Made by a program: the position numbers and the translations under genes. Positions 16,336 to 25,301 of a stretch of DNA of 53,501 nucleotides are shown piece after piece. The first letter of the stretch is position 1, and each line of letters opens with the position of its first letter. The stretch is from NCBI GenBank assembly GCA_012269985.1, contig JAAXJF010000079.1, forward strand, positions 1-53,501, given 5' to 3'. This stretch comes from Acidimicrobiaceae bacterium (GTDB lineage: Bacteria; Actinomycetota; Acidimicrobiia; Acidimicrobiales; Ilumatobacteraceae). The notes under the pieces were generated by a model. It saw only the letters and a list, made by a program, of their open reading frames with translations, ran no database searches and had not been told where the DNA came from.

Positions 16336-17904
16336 CTAGATCGCTGAGTTGAACTCATCCCAGTACGGCTGGCGCAGTTCTCTCTTCAGAATCTTCCCTG
16401 AACCTGTTTTGGGAAGTTCGTCTGTCCAAGAAACGCTCCGAGGAATCTTGTAACTCGCAAGATGTGTTCGGGCATGTTGATCGAGCACTTCTTCGGTCAC
16501 TTCTGTCGTTCCATTCTGCACGACAACTGCGTGAACGATTTCTCCCCAATCTTCGCTCGGAATTCCAAATACTGCGGCCTCCAAGACGCCGGGGTGCTGC
16601 TCGAGTGCGGCTTCAATTTCAGCCGGATAAATGTTCATTCCGCCCGAGATAATCATGTCTTTCTTTCGGTCGCAGATGTAGATGAACCCTTCATCATCGA
16701 TGTAGGCGATATCGCCGACGGTCTGAAAGCCATCACGGTGATCTTCCATGAACTTGTCGTTCTGCTTGTAGTAGTCACTGAATACCGACGGTGAACGAAC
16801 GAAGAGCTCGCCGGTGTGTTCTGGGCCTATGCCGTCGACGATGTTGCCATCATCGTCGTACAGCCTGATTTCGACCATGGGAGAGGGTTTACCGCATGAC
16901 CCGGGCTTACGCAGCTGGTCTTCAGGCCGAAGAATGGTGTTCACTCCAAGTTCGGTTGAGCCGTAGACCTCGAAGAGCGAGTGAGCGGGGAAGTGGCTGA
17001 GATACTGCTGCTTCAGAGCGAAACTCCATGGGGCGGCATTTGCAATCATCACCCGCATCGATGACACGTCGTAGTTCGCAATCGTCTCATCTGGAAGGTT
17101 GCAGATCATCCGAATTGGAGTTGGAGCCGAGAATGTTGAGGAGCAGCGATACTTGTCGACGAGCCGAAGCCAGTCTTCGGCGTTGAACTTGCGTTGCACC
17201 ACGACGGTTTGGCCCATGGTGACGGCAATGCTCATGAACCCCGCAGGGCCTGAATGGTAGAGCGGGCCGGTTGTGAGGTAGGTGTCGTCTAACCGGTATC
17301 CGATGTGTTCCAACATGGCGAGCATCTGCGTTGGGTCTGTCGCCCTCTGACGAAATGCGCCCTTTGCTTTTCCTGTTGCTCCCTACGTCTAAATCATCGG
17401 TGCGCCGTCTTGGGTTTCTGCCGGAGGCTCAGGCGTAGATGATGTTGGCATTGTGCTGATCTCGCCATCGACGGACACGAACCATGAATCAGATGCAGGG
17501 AGCTCGCCATCGAAGACGAGTACTTCTCTGATCTTTGGGATGCTCTCACGCACCCGTTCCAGCATCGGAGCAAAGTCTGCATCGACGTACACGATCTCAG
17601 CGTCGCAGTGGTCGATGACGTATGCGGCTTCATCGTCAGAGAGCCGGTAGTTCAGCGGTACCGCGGTTGCGCCAATCTTCCTTGCAGCAGACATGACTGC
17701 GACAACGCCAATCGAATTCTGTCCACACCAGACCACGCGGTCTCCGGGTTTCACACCGTGGCCAACTAAAAGATGGCCGAGCTGGTTGGTGTAGTCATCA
17801 AGTTCGGCATACGTGATCGTGAGCACGTTGCCATCTGGACGGTCGTCAATGACCGCAGGACGGTCGCCGAAGTTCTGAGCGTGAGCATTCAAGATGTCTG
17901 CCAT
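16336..17904 (-). pseudogene. AMP-forming acyl-CoA synthetase interrupted by two in-frame TAG codons
   Basis: One continuous reading frame of 522 positions encodes a full ANL-superfamily acyl-CoA ligase except for two TAG codons, at complement 17389-17391 and complement 17383-17385, separated by one Thr codon. They sit in the ATP phosphate-binding loop, where the family reads Y-T-S-G-T-T-G; here the frame reads I-[TAG]-T-[TAG]-G-A-T-G-K. All later motifs are intact: 'YGSTELG', 'GELFVRSP', the hinge 'YICDRKKDMIISGGMNIYP' and the catalytic Lys in 'PKTGSGKILKREL'. There is no frameshift. Unsuppressed, only a 171-aa N-terminal piece is made, and a restart at 17325 would lack the loop. The paralogue at 25302-26906 keeps YTSGTTG. 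Recent nonsense mutation, sequence error or amber readthrough are all possible; I list it as a pseudogene by default. Confidence 0.85.
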
Positions 17905-17984
17905 CTCCCAAGACTGTCACACTGGGAAGAGCGAATTTTCGTTGGGCGTCGGCGCTCGGAATGCTCGGTGTCTATTCTCAAGAG

Positions 17985-18599
17985 ATGCTTGATCACATCG
18001 TGTTCGCAACGCCAGATATTGCTATGAGTTCAGAGTGGATTGCCGACCTCACCGGCGTCATCGCCACTGAGGGTGGCCCTCATGTCAATAACGGAACACG
18101 AAATCGGTTGTGTTCCTTTGGCGATACCTACCTTGAGATCATCGGGCCTGACCCAGAACAAGGCGACCCAGGTGTGCCGAGATCATTCGGAATTGATGAG
18201 TTAGAGACCCATCGGGTCGTCACATGGTGTGCTCGACAACACGATCTGTCATCGGTAGTTGCCTCAGGTGCAGAGGTAGGTCTTGGTTATACCGAGCCTG
18301 TAGCGATGCGACGGGTTGCCCCCGACATGACACTTGACTGGCATTTGAGTTTGCCGACAGGAGACACCGAGGGCGGAATTTTGCCGTTCTTTATTGATTG
18401 GGGTCAATCAAGACACCCATCGGAAACTGCTGCGCCCGGACTCACTGTTGCCGAAATGCACGGCCTTCACCCTGATCCAGATCGTGTTAAAGAGCTACTT
18501 GCTGCGCTCGGGGAGACGATGAAGGTCGAACGCGCTGACTCGCCAGGGCTTTATGTCGAATTGTCCGGCCCCTCAGGCCCGATAGTGCTGCCCAACTAA
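17985..18599 (+). CDS. glyoxalase-like (VOC) domain protein
   Basis: A 204-aa protein starting 'MLDHIVFATPD', the usual beginning of glyoxalase-like domain proteins (VOC superfamily). A second repeat-like element and metal-ligand candidates are seen in 'DTYLEIIGPDPE' and 'DWHLSLP'. Reaction unknown; VOC proteins catalyse isomerisations, dioxygenations or bind ligands using a divalent metal. ATG 17985 is preferred over 17961 because of the family N-terminus. It is divergent from the interrupted acyl-CoA synthetase. Confidence 0.75.
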   Translation: MLDHIVFATPDIAMSSEWIADLTGVIATEGGPHVNNGTRNRLCSFGDTYLEIIGPDPEQGDPGVPRSFGIDELETHRVVTWCARQHDLSSVVASGAEVGLGYTEPVAMRRVAPDMTLDWHLSLPTGDTEGGILPFFIDWGQSRHPSETAAPGLTVAEMHGLHPDPDRVKELLAALGETMKVERADSPGLYVELSGPSGPIVLPN

Positions 18600-18637
18600 T
18601 CGTCGCCTTCATAGGTAGCCGGCGATGTCAAGGCGGA

Positions 18638-18653
18638 CCTCGCCTAGGCGAGG
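18638..18653. repeat. 16-bp perfect palindrome at the end of the MBL gene
   Basis: CCTCGCCTAGGCGAGG is a perfect inverted repeat overlapping the TAG stop (complement 18644-18646) of the metallo-hydrolase, in the short space before the convergent glyoxalase-like gene. It may act in a bidirectional terminator or be chance. Confidence 0.4.
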
Positions 18654-19585
18654 CAACTCAGTGGTTTGCCGCCGTTGTAGGCAACCATGTCACCGATTGC
18701 GGCAACGATATTGATCGTGCTTCCGGGCTCAGCACCATTGAGTTCAAACATTGCTCGATGAAGGTTGCCGACAATTCGCTCCGGGTCAGAGAGCTCTCCG
18801 AACTCGCCAAGGTCAGTTTCCCTCGCTGCCTCGAGAGCACTTACCCCATCTGCAATCGCGCGTCGGGCGAGATCAAGAATGAAGTTGTCGTAGGCCCGAA
18901 GTTGATCGATGACCGTGAGATCGCAGACAGGTCCGTGCCCGGGGACGACCACATCGGCATCAAATTCGCTGAGTCGATCGAGTGCCGCCAGTGAGCCAGT
19001 AACCGAGCCCATGACCATGAACGGTGTTCCGCCGTTGAAGACGAGATCTCCCGTGTAAAGCACCTTTCGGTCGGGTAACCAGACCACAATGTCGTTGGTC
19101 GTGTGAGCGGGTGTTCCGATGTAGTGAAGTTCTGCTTGAATGTCGCCACAATGCACATTGATGTGATCGTCGAATGTCACCATCGGCGGTTCGATCTGAA
19201 TGTTGCCCCAATCAACGGGTTCAAACACGCCCTCAAAATGTGGCAGACCGGCTTCAAGAATTGCCTCTCGGCATCGACGATGACCGATGATTGCGGCTGG
19301 TTTTGTCAGCCAGTTTCCGTGGGTGTGATCGCCATGATGATGTGTGTTGACCACGGCTCGTATCGGGCCTGAGTCGAGGCGCTCAACCGTTTCAAGAAAG
19401 AGGTTTGTACGGTGCTCTGTTGAGCAGGTATCAACGATGACGGTGTCACCACCGTTGGCAAGAATCCCGCAGTTGTTGATCCACCACGATCCGTCCGGCT
19501 GGATATACGCAAAGACACCGTCGTCGATATTGACGACTTCTGGTGGCTCGATGTGGCCGTGATCATGTCCGTGGTGACGACTCAT
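18644..19585 (-). CDS. metallo-beta-lactamase-fold hydrolase
   Basis: A 313-aa protein with the complete two-metal site of the MBL fold: 'THHHGDHTHG' (HxHxDH motif), His in 'GTPAHTTND', Asp in 'YTGDLVF' and His in 'VPGHGPV'. The start at ATG 19585 gives a His-rich opening (MSRHHGHDHGH) that may bind metal; a longer start at 19633 is possible. The family includes lactonases, thioesterases and quinoprotein-relay-like hydrolases, so the substrate is open. The gene is divergent from the YbaK-type deacylase with almost no intergenic space. Confidence 0.87.
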   Translation of the reverse strand: MSRHHGHDHGHIEPPEVVNIDDGVFAYIQPDGSWWINNCGILANGGDTVIVDTCSTEHRTNLFLETVERLDSGPIRAVVNTHHHGDHTHGNWLTKPAAIIGHRRCREAILEAGLPHFEGVFEPVDWGNIQIEPPMVTFDDHINVHCGDIQAELHYIGTPAHTTNDIVVWLPDRKVLYTGDLVFNGGTPFMVMGSVTGSLAALDRLSEFDADVVVPGHGPVCDLTVIDQLRAYDNFILDLARRAIADGVSALEAARETDLGEFGELSDPERIVGNLHRAMFELNGAEPGSTINIVAAIGDMVAYNGGKPLSCLA

Positions 19586-19634
19586 GATCTGAACGGTACG
19601 AAACTCGTCAAGTGAGGTCAACAGTTGCGACAAT

Positions 19635-20132
19635 GTGTCAATGAGCGAGATTGAACAGCGAGTGCTTGACGTCGTGACTGCGACGGGTGTGCCATTTGAG
19701 GCAATGCCGTGTGATCCCGATCTCGCCGATACGACCGAGTTTTGTGAGCACTATGGGTTCTCGCCCGACGACTCAGCGAACACGATCGTCATCGCATCGA
19801 AAGGTGAGTCGCCGGTGTTTGCTGCATGCGTTGTGCTCGCAACGAGCCGGCTCGACGTCAATGGGGCCGTTCGAAAACGGCTTGGGGTGAGAAAAGTCTC
19901 ATTTGCTCCAGCTGACCTCACGGCGGAGGTGACGGGAATGGTGATGGGCGGCGTAACGCCATTCGGGCTGCCAGATGCCGTTCCACTGTGGATCGATGCG
20001 GCGGTGATGGAGCGCGACCGAATCGTTGTTGGTGGGGGGAGTCGGGCGCTGAAAATAATTGGTGCACCGAAGATGCTGGCCGAGTTGGCGAATGCTGAGG
20101 TTGTCGAAGGGCTCGCTCGGCCGACGACGTGA
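19635..20132 (+). CDS. YbaK/EbsC-type aminoacyl-tRNA deacylase-like protein
   Basis: A 165-aa single-domain protein of the YbaK/ProX-deacylase superfamily, whose studied members hydrolyse mischarged tRNAs such as Cys-tRNA(Pro). Visible features are 'NTIVIASKG', 'RLDVNGAVRKRLGVRKVSFA' holding the conserved Lys, and 'MGGVTPFGLP', the GxxPxG-type signature. GTG 19635 or ATG 19641 may be the start. Confidence 0.85.
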   Translation: MSMSEIEQRVLDVVTATGVPFEAMPCDPDLADTTEFCEHYGFSPDDSANTIVIASKGESPVFAACVVLATSRLDVNGAVRKRLGVRKVSFAPADLTAEVTGMVMGGVTPFGLPDAVPLWIDAAVMERDRIVVGGGSRALKIIGAPKMLAELANAEVVEGLARPTT

Positions 20133-20299
20133 ACTGTCGGGTCCAAAGATCTGGAGCGCTCTTGCGGAGGCGATGAAATGATGCTCGACTTCCGCCAAGA
20201 CATGGCCCACTTGAAGTGGCTGGAGGTTGCTTGGGGACTTGCTTTTGTGAGGCTGGGAGTACTGAGTGTTAGGTTTCTCACATCAAGCGATCTGTTGTT

Positions 20300-21298
20300 G
20301 TGTGCTTAGCCTTAGGCGTCGCCGTGGGGATTTCAAGTTGCGGAGACTCAGGCTCTTTGGGGAGTTCTTCTGCGCAGAACGAGTCAGAGACCGATGTTGA
20401 ATCGGCTCAGATTGTTGTGGAGTCCTCTGAAAATGAAGAGCACTCAGTCGATGGCAAAGACGAATCAACAACGACTTTGAGTGATGAGTTCACTGCAGAA
20501 TTGCTGGCAGAGCACCCGTTTGACTGTTTGAACCAGGAACTCGATGTATTCGTAAACGTCTTTGGTATTTACGTGATTTCTCATTCGAGTATCCCGCGAA
20601 AATACATCGAGCATTCCGCCAATGTTGTTGCCGAATTCATGGACAATGACTATGACGGTGTCGTCGATGATCCCGAAGTTCACCGCTTCCTAGTAGACAA
20701 CAACTTTGTTGTGCCCGTTTGGACTGAAGAACTGCGAGACAGGGTGTTTCCTTCTTTGAGGGGCTCGTTTTGTGAAGACAACCTTGGCTGGGCCGCCAGT
20801 ATGTACTTCGGCGAGGACAGATGGGCATTCGGCGGAGTAAGACAAGCGGGCTCGTGGGATACCAATCTCGAAGAAATTTGGCATGTCCTCTCCATGGGTT
20901 GGTACCACACCTATCCGGAATATTTTGGAGATGAGCCTGGCAGCCGCCTCGCCGACGCCATGGACTCTGCACGCGGAGGGCAGTTTCAAACCGTTCCTGA
21001 AAGTTACCCAGAGTCGGCGTGGTACCGCTATGACGACGATTCGTGCGACTATTTCTGTCAAATCCACGAATACTTCTATTGGATCTTGATGGCAAATATT
21101 GATGCACTGAGCCCGGAATACACGACTAAATGTGCAGACAGTGAAGATGAGTGGTTCCTCTGCACGAGAGCTGAACTGCAGCAGGTAGACCTTCTCGCAT
21201 ACGATTTGCTGAACAACCAGGGATTCAACCTTCCAACAAATATCCCTTCGGGGGACTACCAGCGTCGAGTGACCGGCGCCCAAGTCAATCGAAGTTGA
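20300..21298 (+). CDS. secreted lipoprotein with EF-hand-like calcium loop, unknown function
   Basis: A 332-aa protein with a lipoprotein signal: hydrophobic 'VVVCLALGVAVGISSC', lipobox ISSC, then an acidic Ser/Glu-rich linker. The mature domain has a textbook EF-hand calcium loop, DNDYDGVVDDPE (Asp at 1, 3, 5 and 9, Gly at 6, Glu at 12), and 'EEIWHVLSMGWYHTYPEYF', which could place His residues near a site. Several Cys (SFCEDN, CDYFC, KCADSEDEWFLC) suggest disulfides. I know no family. The start is unclear: the frame opens after TAG at 20270 with no ATG, GTG or TTG until GTG 20300, which would cut off the basic n-region (IKRS) of the signal peptide. Base composition is visibly more AT-rich than the neighbours, hinting at transfer. 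Confidence 0.65.
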   Translation: MCLALGVAVGISSCGDSGSLGSSSAQNESETDVESAQIVVESSENEEHSVDGKDESTTTLSDEFTAELLAEHPFDCLNQELDVFVNVFGIYVISHSSIPRKYIEHSANVVAEFMDNDYDGVVDDPEVHRFLVDNNFVVPVWTEELRDRVFPSLRGSFCEDNLGWAASMYFGEDRWAFGGVRQAGSWDTNLEEIWHVLSMGWYHTYPEYFGDEPGSRLADAMDSARGGQFQTVPESYPESAWYRYDDDSCDYFCQIHEYFYWILMANIDALSPEYTTKCADSEDEWFLCTRAELQQVDLLAYDLLNNQGFNLPTNIPSGDYQRRVTGAQVNRS

Positions 21299-21465
21299 GA
21301 GGCCGGGAGTGGGAAGGGCGTTGTGGTGCGCCCGGCTTTGTTCGTTGCCCTGCTCAGGGGGTGGCAGCAGAAGTGTTCCTGCTGAGACCCACGAGAGTGA
21401 ACCTGCAACTTGGCTCCTCCAGTCGTCTTCCCTTGAAGGCGAGTAGCACGAATTAAGGTGCGAGC

Positions 21466-21570
21466 ATGACAACCTCTTCGTTGCTCATCATCTTGTCTGG
21501 AATCGCTCTTGGGTTTGTGTTGGCAAAGAAATGGAAAGAGCGATCAGAAAAGAACCAGCGGCCGAGCTGA
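21466..21570 (+). CDS. tiny single-helix membrane protein
   Basis: ATG 21466 opens a 34-codon frame: a hydrophobic helix 'SSLLIILSGIALGFVLA' followed by a basic tail 'KKWKERSEKNQRP'. An AAGG element lies about 8 bp upstream. The inside-positive pattern is that of a real micro-membrane protein, but nothing else supports it. It lies in the otherwise gene-free stretch 21299-21713, in which I see nothing further. Confidence 0.4.
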   Translation: MTTSSLLIILSGIALGFVLAKKWKERSEKNQRPS

Positions 21571-21713
21571 ACTCGCGAGCGTCGTCGTTATGCCGTACAG
21601 GCTCGTGATCAACCCGTGAGTCAGGATGTGCTGGTTCGAGAGCGACCAACTGCACGACATACATTGCTGGGTAACCGGCCCTCGGGCATATTCACGATGA
21701 AGGAGTTGTCGTC

Positions 21714-22472
21714 ATGAGCGACCAATCAGCAGTAGTAACCGAAGTACGAGGTCGAGTTCTCCTCATCACCTTGAACCGACCCGATCAGATGAATGCGGTC
21801 AACACAGATCTTGCACAAGGTCTTGTGGCAGCCATTCGTGAACTTGATGAGAACCCCGAACTCACCGCTGGGGTGCTGACGGGTGCAGGACGCGGATTTT
21901 GCGCAGGAATGGACCTCAAAGCATTCCTCACCGATGGACCACCAGTTGGGTTCAACGAGTTTTTAGAGAACGGTGCGAAGAAGCCGCTTATCGCCGCAGT
22001 TGAAGGCTTCGCCTTAGCTGGTGGCCTTGAAGTGGCGTTGACCTGCGACCTCATCGTTGCCGCCGCGGGTGTGAAACTTGGAATCCCCGAAGTCGGTGTA
22101 GGGCTTCTCGCCGCGGGCGGAGCGTTGCTTCGGTTGCCAAGTCGTGTTCCATATGCGGTTGCAATGGAGATGGCGCTGACGGCAGATCCGATTACCGCGG
22201 AAAAAGGCGCGGAGTATGGGCTTGTTTCTCGGGTGACCGAAAAAGGCGGAGCGGTCGAGGGAGCGATGGAACTTGCAGATCGCATCGCTCGAAACGCGCC
22301 GCTTTCCGTTGCAGCATCAAAGCAGATGATTCAGGCGGTTCAGGGTCGAACCGAAGCCGAGTTTTGGGAGCACCAACGTCCGGTCATGGCTGCAGTGTTC
22401 TCATCAGAGGACGCCAAGGAGGGCCCAAAGGCCTTCGCAGAAAAGCGCCCTCCATCTTGGTCGGGTCGCTGA
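21714..22472 (+). CDS. enoyl-CoA hydratase/isomerase (crotonase family)
   Basis: A 252-aa crotonase-fold enzyme. The oxyanion hole is seen in 'GAGRGFCAGMDLKAF' and 'EGFALAGGLEVAL', and 'IPEVGVGLLAAGGALLRLP' carries the position of the catalytic Glu (PEVGVGL). Members hydrate or isomerise enoyl-CoA in fatty acid or steroid breakdown. AAGGAG lies 8 bp before the ATG. It precedes an LLM oxidoreductase gene by about 110 bp. Confidence 0.9.
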   Translation: MSDQSAVVTEVRGRVLLITLNRPDQMNAVNTDLAQGLVAAIRELDENPELTAGVLTGAGRGFCAGMDLKAFLTDGPPVGFNEFLENGAKKPLIAAVEGFALAGGLEVALTCDLIVAAAGVKLGIPEVGVGLLAAGGALLRLPSRVPYAVAMEMALTADPITAEKGAEYGLVSRVTEKGGAVEGAMELADRIARNAPLSVAASKQMIQAVQGRTEAEFWEHQRPVMAAVFSSEDAKEGPKAFAEKRPPSWSGR

Positions 22473-22584
22473 GGCACTGCGCTGTGGTAATCAACAGAGG
22501 TTTGGGCGCCAGGTCGTAGCGAAAACCATGAGTTTTCCGCAGGTGATTCGTGCGTAGCTGTCGCGCGCATGTCAAACTGATCTC

Positions 22585-23748
22585 GTGCGAATCGATGCGA
22601 ATTTTTATGGTGGAGTCCCGATGCCTGATGCCGGCTATGGAGGGCCAGACCCGGTAGACCGCCGCTACGACAACCCAGACTTCATCGCTTGCTATGACAA
22701 TCTGACGGCCTGGGCGAAAACGATGGACCGGCTCGGTTACGACACGATGTGGCTGACCGAACATCACTTCCAATATGAAGGCTATGAGGTGACGCCAAAC
22801 CTCATTTTGTTTGGGTTGCACCTCGCGAAGGAGACAGAGCGCCTACGCCTCGGACAAATGTTCAACGTCGTTCCGCAATGGCATCCTCTTCGTCTCGCAG
22901 AAGATGCTGCGATGATGCAGATCCTCACCAACAATCGGATGCAATTCGGTGTTGGGCGCGGCACGGTTCCTCGAGAGGCGCAGTCGCTTGGTGGGGTTGT
23001 TGCGTCAGGTGACAATGAGATGTCTGCCGAGCTTGATCGTGTCAACCGCGAGATCTTCGAAGAATCGATGGAGATCATTAAAGAGGCTTGGTACAACGAG
23101 CGCTTCTCGTTCACCGGCAAACATTTCGTGCTGCCTCCCCCCGGTATTCCAGACCGTGGTTCTACCGTCCAAGACCTCACCCTTATTCCGAAGCCGATCG
23201 CACCTATCGATGTGTGGCAGGCGGTCACCTCTCCTGCGACACTCGAGTACACGGCCCGCGTCGGACACCACGCGGTCATGCCCGCCCGCGGCATCGAAAA
23301 AACAAAGACATGGTGGGACGACTTCGGTGCCAAGGCAAACGAACACGGTTGGGAACTTGGTCAGGGTGACCACCGCTGCTTAGCGCTCAATGCTCACGTC
23401 GGCCGGACCTCTGATGAGGCCCGAAACGGTGCACGCAATGCCCATGACGAATGGATCAAGTTCCTATCGCCATACGGTCGATTCCGCAGTTACTCAATGC
23501 CTGATGGGTCTGAGACTCCGTTTGATCACAAACCAAGCCTTGAAGATTCGATCGATCAAGATGTGATGGCAATCGGGTCTGTCGAAGAAGTCGCAGACAC
23601 GATGGGCCGTTATCGAGACGAGGTCGGCGTCGAGCACTTCGTGCTGTTCTTCGATATGCCGGGCCTCACACAAGAAGCGATGAACGAGCAACTTGAACTC
23701 ATGGCGACTGAGGTTCTTCCCCGGATTGGTGCCGATCTGAATTCCTGA
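22585..23748 (+). CDS. LLM-class flavin-dependent oxidoreductase
   Basis: A luciferase-like monooxygenase of 387 aa with the TIM-barrel hallmarks 'MWLTEHHFQYEGYEVTPN', 'VVPQWHPLRLAEDAAM', 'FGVGRGTVPRE' and 'FDMPGLTQEAM'. Such enzymes use FMN or F420 in oxygenation or reduction; which is not readable here. A close paralogue is encoded at 46383-47537 on the other strand, sharing the HHFQYEGYE and WHPL motifs. The alpha/beta hydrolase gene follows after 1 bp, so they form an operon. Confidence 0.9.
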   Translation: MRIDANFYGGVPMPDAGYGGPDPVDRRYDNPDFIACYDNLTAWAKTMDRLGYDTMWLTEHHFQYEGYEVTPNLILFGLHLAKETERLRLGQMFNVVPQWHPLRLAEDAAMMQILTNNRMQFGVGRGTVPREAQSLGGVVASGDNEMSAELDRVNREIFEESMEIIKEAWYNERFSFTGKHFVLPPPGIPDRGSTVQDLTLIPKPIAPIDVWQAVTSPATLEYTARVGHHAVMPARGIEKTKTWWDDFGAKANEHGWELGQGDHRCLALNAHVGRTSDEARNGARNAHDEWIKFLSPYGRFRSYSMPDGSETPFDHKPSLEDSIDQDVMAIGSVEEVADTMGRYRDEVGVEHFVLFFDMPGLTQEAMNEQLELMATEVLPRIGADLNS

Positions 23749-23749
23749 A

Positions 23750-24544
23750 ATGCGGCACAACGTTGCACTCGATGGCCTTTCGCTCTCGGTCGATCGAGGT
23801 GGGAGCGGACAGCCGTTCATCTGGGGTCACGGGTTGACCTCGTCGATGGATCTTGAAGGAGAGTTGCTTGATTTCGACTGGCGTTCCATTGCCGCCCGCA
23901 GCGAGGTCATTAGATACGACGCCCGTGGCCACGGAGGGTCAACGCTGACACCAACACTCAGTGACTACTCCTGGCAGCGCCTCGCTGACGACCAACTCGC
24001 TCTCGCTGACGCTCTCGACGTGCCGACCTACGTCGCGGGAGGCGCGTCGATGGGAGCCGGTACCGCTCTTCATGCAGCGGTCGCAGCACCGTCTCGAATT
24101 AGCGGTTTAGTGTTGGTGATTCCGCCAACGGCTTGGGAGACTCGAGACGCTCAACGAGCGCTTTACCTCGAGCGCGCTGACCGAATTGCCGCTGGAAATA
24201 TCGAGCACGTCATCGAAGCGAGTCGGCGTATACCTCCACCCGATCCGTTTGGCTCAGAGTGGCATGATCGAATGGAACGCAACTTACGAACTGCCGATCA
24301 CCAACAGATGGCGCACGTCTGGCGGGGCGCCGCAACTGCTGATTTTCCAACACGAGACCAGGTAAGGAATATCGCTGTCCCCGCGTTGATTCTTGCCTGG
24401 TCAGGTGATGCTGGGCATCCGGTGAGTAGCGCCGAGGCTCTGCATCAGCTGATTCCCACATCAGAACTCGCGATTGCGACGTCCGCACATGATGTTGCAA
24501 CGTGGTCGTCTCGAATAGTTGAGTTTCTGAGCTCGTTGAACTGA
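23750..24544 (+). CDS. alpha/beta hydrolase
   Basis: A 264-aa alpha/beta-hydrolase-fold protein. The nucleophile Ser is in 'GGASMGAG', oxyanion region 'WGHGLTS', acid Asp in 'WSGDAGHP' and catalytic His in 'TSAHDVATW'. Directly follows the LLM gene, suggesting sequential oxidation and hydrolysis of one substrate (inference). Confidence 0.87.
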   Translation: MRHNVALDGLSLSVDRGGSGQPFIWGHGLTSSMDLEGELLDFDWRSIAARSEVIRYDARGHGGSTLTPTLSDYSWQRLADDQLALADALDVPTYVAGGASMGAGTALHAAVAAPSRISGLVLVIPPTAWETRDAQRALYLERADRIAAGNIEHVIEASRRIPPPDPFGSEWHDRMERNLRTADHQQMAHVWRGAATADFPTRDQVRNIAVPALILAWSGDAGHPVSSAEALHQLIPTSELAIATSAHDVATWSSRIVEFLSSLN

Positions 24545-24564
24545 TCGTGAGGAACCGCAGATGA

Positions 24565-25272
24565 TTATGCGGTGCCGAGATGAGACAGCCAGAACAATTC
24601 TGATGCGCGGTGCGATGAAAATGATCCGTCGATGTGCAGCAACGCGTCGTCGATGTTGCGATCTGAGATCGGGCCTCCCCGACTTGCGGCAAGGATGGCG
24701 GCGATGACCTGAGGAGTGAATTCAGGATGGGGTTGCATTGTTAACAGGTTGTCGCCGCTGAGCCCCGCAATTGCGCACCCAGGTGACGTAAGGTAACACT
24801 GCGTTCCTGAGGGAACGGTGTGAACTTGATCTTGGTGGAACGCCAGCAGACGCAATGGGTCGGTTGAATCTGCATGCGGTCCGCTAAGAACCTCGTAGTT
24901 CTGCGCAGCGAGATTCCACCCGGTGGTCGAGGGGCCGACGTCGGCGCCCATCGCTGCTGCGACCACTTGATGCCCGAAACAGATTCCCCAGGTCGACATT
25001 CCACTCTCGAGTGAGCAACGCACGACTGACAGCAAAGGCGGGATCCAGTCATGCGGTTCGTACACACTGGCGCGACTGCCGCCGATGACGACTGCGTCAA
25101 ACGATGTGACATCGTCGGGAAGATCACCCTTATGGGCAAGGAAAACCGAGGTCTCCAGAACGTCGGGTGCGGCCAAGTTGAGAAACTCGGCATACAGCGT
25201 TTCGTACGGCGCGTACTCCGTTGAAATTCGACGACCTAGGTCGTCGCACAGCACGATTGCAACTCGGATCAC
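24565..25272 (-). CDS. class I glutamine amidotransferase-like protein
   Basis: A 235-aa stand-alone type-1 glutamine amidotransferase domain. The nucleophile Cys98 lies in 'GICFGHQVVAAAMG', and the His-x-Glu pair in 'MQPHPEFTP'. Stand-alone members act on peptides such as gamma-glutamyl compounds or remain uncharacterised. It is the last gene of a minus-strand run after an enoyl-CoA hydratase and an acyl-CoA synthetase (30-bp gap). Confidence 0.87.
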   Translation of the reverse strand: MIRVAIVLCDDLGRRISTEYAPYETLYAEFLNLAAPDVLETSVFLAHKGDLPDDVTSFDAVVIGGSRASVYEPHDWIPPLLSVVRCSLESGMSTWGICFGHQVVAAAMGADVGPSTTGWNLAAQNYEVLSGPHADSTDPLRLLAFHQDQVHTVPSGTQCYLTSPGCAIAGLSGDNLLTMQPHPEFTPQVIAAILAASRGGPISDRNIDDALLHIDGSFSSHRASELFWLSHLGTA

Positions 25273-25301
25273 CTGCGCACATTACCGACGTGAGTGGGCG
25301 G

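Noticed and set aside
20178-20309. A 43-codon frame ahead of the lipoprotein gene
   Set aside because: It overlaps the signal-peptide region out of frame, has no recognisable features and no good ribosome site.
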